The notes under the pieces were generated by a model, which had not been told where the DNA came from, made no database searches, and was given only the letters and a program-made list of their open reading frames with translations. This document shows, piece after piece, positions 57,324-64,000 of a stretch of 64,000 nt of DNA (position 1 is its first letter; each line of letters begins with the position of its first letter). The DNA comes from Planctomycetota bacterium (GTDB lineage Bacteria > Planctomycetota > MHYJ01 > WSZJ01 > JACPWG01): assembly GCA_016197205.1 (NCBI GenBank), contig JACPWG010000054.1, positions 22,963 to 86,962 on the forward strand, written 5' to 3'. A program made the translations under genes and the position numbers.

Positions 57324-57737
57324 ATGGCCGTGTGCGATCCCATCGCGGACATGCTCACCCGGATTCGGAACGCCAACCGGGTTGGACACGCGAGCGCCGA
57401 CGTTCCGTCCTCCCACTTCAAGAAAGCCATCGTCAAGGTCTTGAAGGAGGAGGGCTACATCAAGGACTTCACCTTCTTCGAGAGCCCCACGCCCAGGGGG
57501 CACAAGGTGGAGATGATGAAAGTCTACCTGAAGTACGGCAACCACGGAGAGCGGATCCTGACGAACCTGGATCTCGTCTCGAAGCAGGGGCGCCGGATCT
57601 TCAAGGGCGTGGATGACCTGCCTCGGATCCTGGACGGGCTCGGGATCGGCGTCCTCTCCACCTCGAAGGGGGTGATGAGCGATCGCGAAGCCCGCAAGCT
57701 CCGCCTCGGCGGCGAGCTGATTTGCCGCGTCTGGTGA
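57324..57737 (+). CDS. rpsH: Ribosomal protein S8
   Basis: The product has 137 residues, with DPIADMLTRIRNANRV at the N-terminus and GIGVLSTSKGVMSDREARK and GGELICRVW at the C-terminus. S8 organises 16S helix 21 and is often the translational repressor of the spc operon. The gap of 111 bp upstream is GC-rich with hairpin potential. Confidence 0.97.
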   Translation: MAVCDPIADMLTRIRNANRVGHASADVPSSHFKKAIVKVLKEEGYIKDFTFFESPTPRGHKVEMMKVYLKYGNHGERILTNLDLVSKQGRRIFKGVDDLPRILDGLGIGVLSTSKGVMSDREARKLRLGGELICRVW

Positions 57738-57828
57738 CCGGCGGCGAACGCCCGTCCCGCGGCCCCCTGCGGCGCGGGCGGCGTCCCGGATCCCCCCTGA
57801 CCCGAGGACCCATCGAGGAGAACCTTCC

Positions 57829-58380
57829 GTGTCACGACTTGGCAAGAAACCCGTCGAGATCCCCGACGGCGTGAAGCTGTCCTTGGGGAACGGCGTGCTT
57901 ACGGGGGAAGGGCCGAAGGGGAAGCTCACCCTTTCGCTCCACCCCGAAATGAAGGTGGCGATCGAAGCGGCGAACAAGAAGGTCGTCATCTCCCGCCCCT
58001 CCGACTCGCGGAAGCACCGCGAGCTGCACGGCCTCACCCGCAGCCTGATCGCGAACGTGGTCAAGGGCGTGCAGGTCGGCTACGAGAAGAAGCTCGAGCT
58101 GATCGGCGTCGGTTACACCGCCAAGCTCTCCGGCAAGCAGATCACGCTCACGCTCGGGTTTTCGCACCCGGTGGTGATGGAAGTGCCGGACGGGCTGACC
58201 GTGAAGGTGCCCAGCACCACGATGGTGGAGATCGCCGGCTGCGACAAGCGGCTCGTCGGGCAGTTCGCCGCCGACGTCCGCTTCAACCGCCCCTGCGAGC
58301 CGTACAACTCCAAGGGCATCAAGTACACGGATGAGGTCGTGCGCCGCAAGGCCGGCAAGACCTTCGTCACGGGCGCCTAG
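57829..58380 (+). CDS. rplF: Ribosomal protein L6
   Basis: The product has 183 residues, starting with [19 protein letters not shown] is the usual N-terminus; the body includes [18 protein letters not shown] and [21 protein letters not shown]. The 91-bp gap before it contains a GC-rich imperfect hairpin. Confidence 0.97.
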   Translation: MSRLGKKPVEIPDGVKLSLGNGVLTGEGPKGKLTLSLHPEMKVAIEAANKKVVISRPSDSRKHRELHGLTRSLIANVVKGVQVGYEKKLELIGVGYTAKLSGKQITLTLGFSHPVVMEVPDGLTVKVPSTTMVEIAGCDKRLVGQFAADVRFNRPCEPYNSKGIKYTDEVVRRKAGKTFVTGA

Positions 58381-58412
58381 GCGCCGCTTCACCCTTTGCG
58401 ACGGGGACTACG

Positions 58413-58781
58413 ATGGACCAGCACCGTTTCAAGACCCAGCAGCGGGATCGGCGGCACCTGCGCACCCGCCGGAAGATGACCGGCACCGCCGAGCGCCCTC
58501 GCCTTTCCGTCTACCGGAGCCTGGCCAACATGTACGCCCAGGTGATCGACGACACGACCGGCAACACCCTCGTGGCCGCCTCGACCCAGTCGAAGGCCCT
58601 CCGCGAGACGGTCAAGTACGGCGGAAACGTCGCCGCCGCCAAGGTCGTGGGCAGGCAGATCGCCCAGGAGGCCCTCAAATTGGGCATCAAGAAAGTCGTC
58701 TTCGACCGTGGCGGATTTCTCTACCACGGCCGCGTGAAGGCCCTGGCCGACGCGGCTCGCCAGGCCGGCCTGAGCTTCTAA
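58413..58781 (+). CDS. rplR: Ribosomal protein L18
   Basis: The product has 122 residues, with [23 protein letters not shown] and [22 protein letters not shown]. It binds 5S rRNA with L5. Confidence 0.97.
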   Translation: MDQHRFKTQQRDRRHLRTRRKMTGTAERPRLSVYRSLANMYAQVIDDTTGNTLVAASTQSKALRETVKYGGNVAAAKVVGRQIAQEALKLGIKKVVFDRGGFLYHGRVKALADAARQAGLSF

Positions 58782-58800
58782 ACTTCGGGAGGATTCCACC

Positions 58801-59295
58801 GTGGCAGAACGCCGCGATCGGGACCGGGATGACAAGTTCGAAGAAATCGTCGTCAAGGTGAAGCGCTGCGCCAAGGTCATGAAGGGCGGGAAGCGCTTCA
58901 GCTTCAGCGCGCTCGTCGTCGTCGGCGATCGCGCGGGGACCGTCGGCTGGGGACACGGCAAGGCGAACGAAGTGCCCTTCGCCGTGGAGAAGGCCATCAA
59001 GGACGCGAAGAAGGCCCTCGTGAAGGTCCCGATCAAGGACACGACCCTGCCCCACACCGTGCGCGCGAACCACGGGGCCAGCAGCGTGCTCCTCCGTCCC
59101 GCGTGCCGCGGCACCGGGCTCAAGGCCGGCGCCTCGGTCCGCGCCGTGCTCGAGATGGCGGGCGTCAAGGATGTCCTGACCAAGGTCTTTGGAAGCACGA
59201 ACCCCACGAACGTCGTGAAGGCCACGATGAACGGGCTTCGGGCGCTCCGATCCAAGAAGCAGATCGAGAAGATCCGTGGAGTGAAGATCGCATGA
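58801..59295 (+). CDS. rpsE: Ribosomal protein S5
   Basis: The product has 164 residues, starting with GTG, with GGAGG upstream. KRCAKVMKGGKRFSFSALVVVGDR and GASSVLLRPACRGTGLKAG are typical of S5. Its TGA overlaps the ATG of rplO, so rpmD (L30), usually between them, is absent. Confidence 0.97.
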   Translation: MAERRDRDRDDKFEEIVVKVKRCAKVMKGGKRFSFSALVVVGDRAGTVGWGHGKANEVPFAVEKAIKDAKKALVKVPIKDTTLPHTVRANHGASSVLLRPACRGTGLKAGASVRAVLEMAGVKDVLTKVFGSTNPTNVVKATMNGLRALRSKKQIEKIRGVKIA

Positions 59296-60002
59296 ATCTG
59301 TGCGACGCCAAGAAACCCTATACGCACCGGGATCGCCATTTCACCATCTGCCGGGGCAAGGGCACCGGCAGGGGAAAGACCGGCGGCCGCGGCGGCAAGG
59401 GCCAGTCCGCCCGCTCCGGCTACAGCCGTCATGACTACTTCGAAGGCGGCACGATGCCGCTGATCCGGCGCCTCCCGAAGCGCGGCTTCAACAACAAGCG
59501 GTTCGCGCGAAAAGTGGCCGCCGTGAACCTCCGCGACCTCAACCGGTTCGACGCGAACACGACCGTGAACCCCGAGGCCCTCGTGCGCGCGGGGCTCGTC
59601 AAGCATGTGTTCGAGTGGGTGAAGATCCTCGGCGAGGGCGTCCTGGACCGGCCGCTCACCGTCGCGGCGCACCGCTTCAGCGAGGATGCCGTCCTGAAGA
59701 TCCAGAAGGCCGGCGGCAAGGTCGAGTGGCTCTTGCCGGCGCCGGAGGCCAAGCCTGAGCCCCCGAAGGCGGAGGGCCCGGTGAAGAGCCAGGAACAGCG
59801 GAAGGCCGAGCGCAAGGCGAAGCGGCGAGCGGCCCGCGCCGCGGCCGCGGCCGTCCCGGCCAAGGGTGCTCCCGCGGCCAAGGGCAAGGCCAAGGAAGGG
59901 AAGGAAGGCAAGGAGCACAAGGAAGCCAAGGAGCACAAGGAAGGGAAGCCCAAGGAGGGCAAGGCCCCCAAGGCGCAGCAGGGCGACGCGAAGAAGGGCT
60001 AG
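59292..60002 (+). CDS. rplO: Ribosomal protein L15 with extended charged tail
   Basis: The product has 236 residues; L15 is normally about 145-150. The first 150 are standard (GKGTGRGKTGGRGGKGQSAR; EGGTMPLIRRLPKRGFNN). From about 153 a Lys/Ala/Glu/Pro-rich tail follows, with short repeats such as KEGKEGKEHKEAKEHKEG. The tail is probably disordered. It is coupled to rpsE (ATGA), and secY starts three bases after its stop. Confidence 0.94.
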   Translation: MNLCDAKKPYTHRDRHFTICRGKGTGRGKTGGRGGKGQSARSGYSRHDYFEGGTMPLIRRLPKRGFNNKRFARKVAAVNLRDLNRFDANTTVNPEALVRAGLVKHVFEWVKILGEGVLDRPLTVAAHRFSEDAVLKIQKAGGKVEWLLPAPEAKPEPPKAEGPVKSQEQRKAERKAKRRAARAAAAAVPAKGAPAAKGKAKEGKEGKEHKEAKEHKEGKPKEGKAPKAQQGDAKKG

Positions 60003-60005
60003 TCA

Positions 60006-61327
<1,322 letters not shown>

Positions 61328-61328
<1 letters not shown>

Positions 61329-61972
61329 TGCGCCTCGTCTTCCTCGGCCCTCCCGGCGTAGGCAAGGGCACCCAGTCGAAGCGTGTCGGGGAGACGCTGG
61401 GCATTCCCCACATCGCGACGGGGGACATCCTGCGCGACGCGGTGGCCCGCGAGACCGAGACGGGCAGGAAGGCGAAGGGCTTCATGGACCGCGGGGACCT
61501 GGTGCCCGACGCCCTGGTCATCGAGGTGTTCAAGGACCGATTGCGGCAGCCGGACACGAAGGCCGGGTTCCTGCTGGACGGCTTTCCGCGGACGATCGAG
61601 CAATGTCGCGCGCTGGACGCCTGCCTGCTCGAGCTGGGAACCCCGCTGGACCGGGCGATCAACTTGGAGGCCGCGAGAAGCGCGATCATCGAGAGGTTGT
61701 CGGGCCGCTTGCTGTGCCGGTCCTGCCAGGCCGGCTATCACGTGAAGCATCTGCCGCCGAAGTGCGCGGGGAAGTGCGACGCGTGCGGCGGGGAGCTGTA
61801 CCAGCGCGCCGACGACAATCCGCAGACGATCGGCAACCGCCTGGACGTGTACGAGCGGCAGACGGCGCCCGTCGTGGAGTTCTTTCGGGCGAAGCGGCTG
61901 TTGACCGCGGTCGATGCGGATGCCGAGGTCGAGACGGTGTATCGGGCCACGCTTGCCGCGCTGGGACGGTGA
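61328..61972 (+). CDS. adk: Adenylate kinase
   Basis: The product has 214 residues. P-loop GPPGVGKGT (7-15); LLDGFPRTIEQ; and a zinc-binding LID with C130-C133-C150-C153. It balances AMP, ADP and ATP. The ATG at 61328 is favoured over the GTG three bases earlier, because GGGGGAGG is then properly spaced. It overlaps the secY stop by one base. Confidence 0.96.
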
Positions 61973-61976
61973 CGAC

Positions 61977-62738
61977 GTGATCAAGCGGAAGTCTCCGCGC
62001 GAACTGGACCTCATGCGCGTGGCCGGGCGCGTGGTCGCCGAAGCGCTCGCCTACGGCGTGAGCCTGGCGAAGCCCGGCGTCACGACCGAAGAGATCGACC
62101 GCGCGATCGAGGGCTTCATCCGCGGTCGCCAATGCGCCCCGACGTTCAAGGGCTACCGGGGCTATCCAAAGACGATTTGCGCGTCCGTGAACGAGGAAGT
62201 GGTGCACGGGATCCCCGGCGCCCGCAAGCTGGCGGAAGGGGACATCCTCTCCATCGACATGGGCGCGACGTACAAGAATTACATCGGCGACGCGGCGCTG
62301 ACGATCCCGATCGGCCAGATCTCGAAGAAGGCCGACCGGCTGATCCGCGTGACGAAGACTTGCCTGGAGCTGGCGATCAAGCGCGTGGTGCCCGGCGGGC
62401 GCCTGTCCGACGTGTCCGAAGCCGTGCAGCGCTTCGCCGAGGCGCAAGGCTACGGGGTGGTGCGCAAGTATGCGGGACACGGCGTCGGCAGCGCGCTCCA
62501 TGAGGACCCGCAGGTGCCGAACTACGTGACGGAGCCGCGGGACGAGAACGAGGTGATCCTGAAGCCGGGGATGGTGATCGCCATCGAGCCGATGCTGAAC
62601 GAGGGGACCTACGACGTCGAGGTGCTGAAGGACGGCTGGACGGTGGTGACGAAGGACCGGCGTCTGTCGGCGCATTTCGAGCATACGGTGGCCGTGACCG
62701 AGAGCGGCAACGAGATCTTTACGGCGCTCCCTGCCTGA
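61977..62738 (+). CDS. map: Methionine aminopeptidase, type I
   Basis: The product has 253 residues, starting with GTG four bases after adk. The metal ligands D94, D105, H168, E204 and E235 and the catalytic H78 are all present (LSIDMGATYKNYIGDAALT; GHGVG; IEPML; EHTVAV). It removes the initiator Met from nascent proteins. The adk-map-infA-rpmJ order is standard. Confidence 0.96.
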   Translation: MIKRKSPRELDLMRVAGRVVAEALAYGVSLAKPGVTTEEIDRAIEGFIRGRQCAPTFKGYRGYPKTICASVNEEVVHGIPGARKLAEGDILSIDMGATYKNYIGDAALTIPIGQISKKADRLIRVTKTCLELAIKRVVPGGRLSDVSEAVQRFAEAQGYGVVRKYAGHGVGSALHEDPQVPNYVTEPRDENEVILKPGMVIAIEPMLNEGTYDVEVLKDGWTVVTKDRRLSAHFEHTVAVTESGNEIFTALPA

Positions 62739-62810
62739 GGCGCGCGCGGCGCGCGTGCGTGGGCGGGGGAGGCGAGTGGCCATTCCGAAGGACCCCGGGG
62801 AACGAACGAC

Positions 62811-63029
62811 ATGCCCAAGGAAGAACCGATCAAGGTCGAAGCGATCGTCAAGGAAGCCTTGCCGAACGCGATGTTCAAGGTGCAGCTCAAGAACGGTCAC
62901 CTGTTGCTGGCCCACATCTCGGGCAAGATGCGGATGAACTTCATCCGGATCCTGCCGGGGGACAAGGTGACGGTGGAGATGTCGCCCTACGACCTTACGA
63001 AGGGGCGCATCGTCTACCGCGAGCACTAG
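62811..63029 (+). CDS. infA: Translation initiation factor IF-1
   Basis: The product has 72 residues, the normal size, with an S1/OB fold: [47 protein letters not shown] and GRIVYR. It binds the 30S A site during initiation. Confidence 0.97.
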   Translation: MPKEEPIKVEAIVKEALPNAMFKVQLKNGHLLLAHISGKMRMNFIRILPGDKVTVEMSPYDLTKGRIVYREH

Positions 63030-63115
63030 GCTGCGAAACCGGCTGATTTGCGCGGCGTGAGCCGCGACCGGCCGCCGGCCGCCGGCCGGCGGCGACTCGA
63101 AATAGGGGACGTCCC

Positions 63116-63232
63116 ATGAAAGTCCGCCCTTCCGTCAAGCGGATCTGCGAGAAGTGCCAGATCATCAAGCGCCGGGGAACGGTGCGGGTGATCTGCGCGA
63201 ACCCGAAGCACAAGCAGCGCCAGGGGAATTGA
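63116..63232 (+). CDS. rpmJ: Ribosomal protein L36
   Basis: The product has 38 residues. [18 protein letters not shown] and [13 protein letters not shown] carry the Cys3His zinc site of the C+ L36. AGGGGA precedes the ATG. It lies between infA and rpsM as usual. Confidence 0.95.
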   Translation: MKVRPSVKRICEKCQIIKRRGTVRVICANPKHKQRQGN

Positions 63233-63258
63233 AGCCAGGTTAACAGCGGAGAAAACGA

Positions 63259-63642
63259 ATGGCTCGTATCGCGGGCGTGGAGCTGCCGCTCGACAAGCGC
63301 ATCCTCTACGGCCTCCAGAACGTATTCGGCATCGGCCAGGCCACGGCCCGTCGCATCCTGAAGGAAACGGGGATCGATGAGAACGCGCGGGGGAAGGCCC
63401 TGACCGAGGACCAGGTCAACCGCCTGAACGCCTTCATCGACAAGAACGCGACGGTCGAAGGCGCCCTCCGCCGACAGAACCAGCAGAATATCCAGCGCCT
63501 GAAGGAAATCGGCTGCTACCGCGGCCTCCGGCATCGCCGGGGCCTGCCGGTGCGCGGCCAGCGCACCCGCACGAACGCCCGCACCCGGAAGGGCCCGCGG
63601 AAGACGGTCGCCGGGAAGAAGCAGTCGAAGACCACGACGTAG
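63259..63642 (+). CDS. rpsM: Ribosomal protein S13
   Basis: The product has 127 residues, with [55 protein letters not shown] and a basic tail. It contacts the 50S subunit. Its TAG stop directly abuts a 127-bp mobile element. Confidence 0.97.
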   Translation: MARIAGVELPLDKRILYGLQNVFGIGQATARRILKETGIDENARGKALTEDQVNRLNAFIDKNATVEGALRRQNQQNIQRLKEIGCYRGLRHRRGLPVRGQRTRTNARTRKGPRKTVAGKKQSKTTT

Positions 63643-63769
63643 CGGCCCGTTGGCGAACTTCGTACACCGTCGTCCCCGCAGCTACGGCGCAGCTTAGGCC
63701 AGGTGCCGGCTCGCGCGGGCCGGAGGCCCGCGCCCCCGGGCATCGTGTCTGCGCTGCCTTGACGGGCCG
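63643..63769 (+). mobile_element. 127-bp MITE-like element, copy 5, in the ribosomal operon
   Basis: It starts at the base after the rpsM TAG stop, with ends cggcccgttggcgaactt and ccttgacgggccg. GTAG is present on both sides (63639-63642 and 63770-63773), which would be a 4-bp target duplication. It lies between S13 and the next gene without breaking either. Confidence 0.85.
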
Positions 63770-63865
63770 GTAGTCGGGGTCGAGCCCTTTTTTTTGAGGA
63801 GATCCGCGGGGACTCGCCCGTCCCGCGGGGACCTGATCCAGGGCACGTCGAGAAAGGAACCGCGA

Positions 63866-64000
63866 ATGCCCACTCCGGAAACGCCCCAGACGCCCGCGAC
63901 CGGCACGGCGGCGCCCGCCGCACCGGCCGCCCCGAGCGCCCCCGCCCTCGCCCCCGCGCCTCCTGCCGCGGCGCCTGCCGCAGCCGCCGGCGCGGCCGCC
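63866..64000 (+). CDS. Probable ribosomal protein S11 with Ala/Pro-rich N-terminus (partial)
   Basis: The frame is open to the edge, with AAAGGA before the ATG. The 45 codons seen are almost all Ala, Pro, Thr and Ser (MPTPETPQTPATGTAAP), so there is no family signature yet. S11 is the expected gene after S13, and N-terminal extensions of ribosomal proteins occur in this window, so S11 is the best guess. It could also be an unrelated protein. Confidence 0.45.
   Translation, partial: MPTPETPQTPATGTAAPAAPAAPSAPALAPAPPAAAPAAAAGAAA

Overview
The window is GC-rich bacterial chromosome with standard bacterial start, stop and Shine-Dalgarno signals. The gene content suggests an uncultured member of the Planctomycetota or a related PVC-type lineage: a MoxR ATPase beside large membrane proteins with a glutamine-amidotransferase-like domain, a DUF4058 protein, an RsbU-type phosphatase with a long Pro/Ala tail, a long bacterial SRP RNA in front of dnaX, and text-like intergenic repeats. 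This is inference from content; no 16S gene is present.
Layout. 1-9758: the start of an HU gene with a consensus promoter, tilS, a secreted HEAGH metallopeptidase-like protein, a very large RsbU-like regulator, a staphylococcal-nuclease-like protein and a stand-alone receiver. 9759-14726: repeats plus secreted or periplasmic proteins of unknown role (HEAT repeats, TPR/coiled coil, and one unrecognised). 14922-21007: a core locus, tRNA-Arg(ACG) - tadA - tRNA-Ser(CGA) - tRNA-Ser(GGA) - SRP RNA - dnaX - ybaB - recR - rpoN. 21008-30478: an AT-rich island with an orphan secreted protein, DUF4058, and a minus-strand group (spermidine-synthase-like membrane protein, small membrane protein, surface beta-propeller protein).
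30381-55001 is the most unusual part. A MoxR ATPase is followed by three paralogous sets of a membrane protein with an amidotransferase-like domain (A, B, C), an ABC-2 ATPase and permeases. Between sets A and B lies a compact type II secretion/type IV pilus-like operon (GspE-like ATPase, two GspF-like proteins, three pseudopilin-like proteins). Stop/start overlaps tie the last permease of set A to GspE and the last pilin-like gene to protein B, so the ABC modules and the pseudopilus genes are probably one system. No secretin, major pseudopilin or prepilin peptidase is encoded here.
55146-64000 is a ribosomal operon that starts at S17 with its own promoter (S17, L14, L24, L5, S14, S8, L6, L18, S5, L15, SecY, Adk, Map, IF-1, L36, S13, and probably S11 at the edge). 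L30 is absent from its usual place between S5 and L15.
The window is rich in small non-autonomous elements. There are five 127-bp copies of one inverted-repeat family (two begin exactly after a TAG stop codon), two copies of a 185-192-bp family with 4-bp flanking repeats, and one 133-bp element with 20-bp perfect ends and a 5-bp target duplication. No transposase gene is present.
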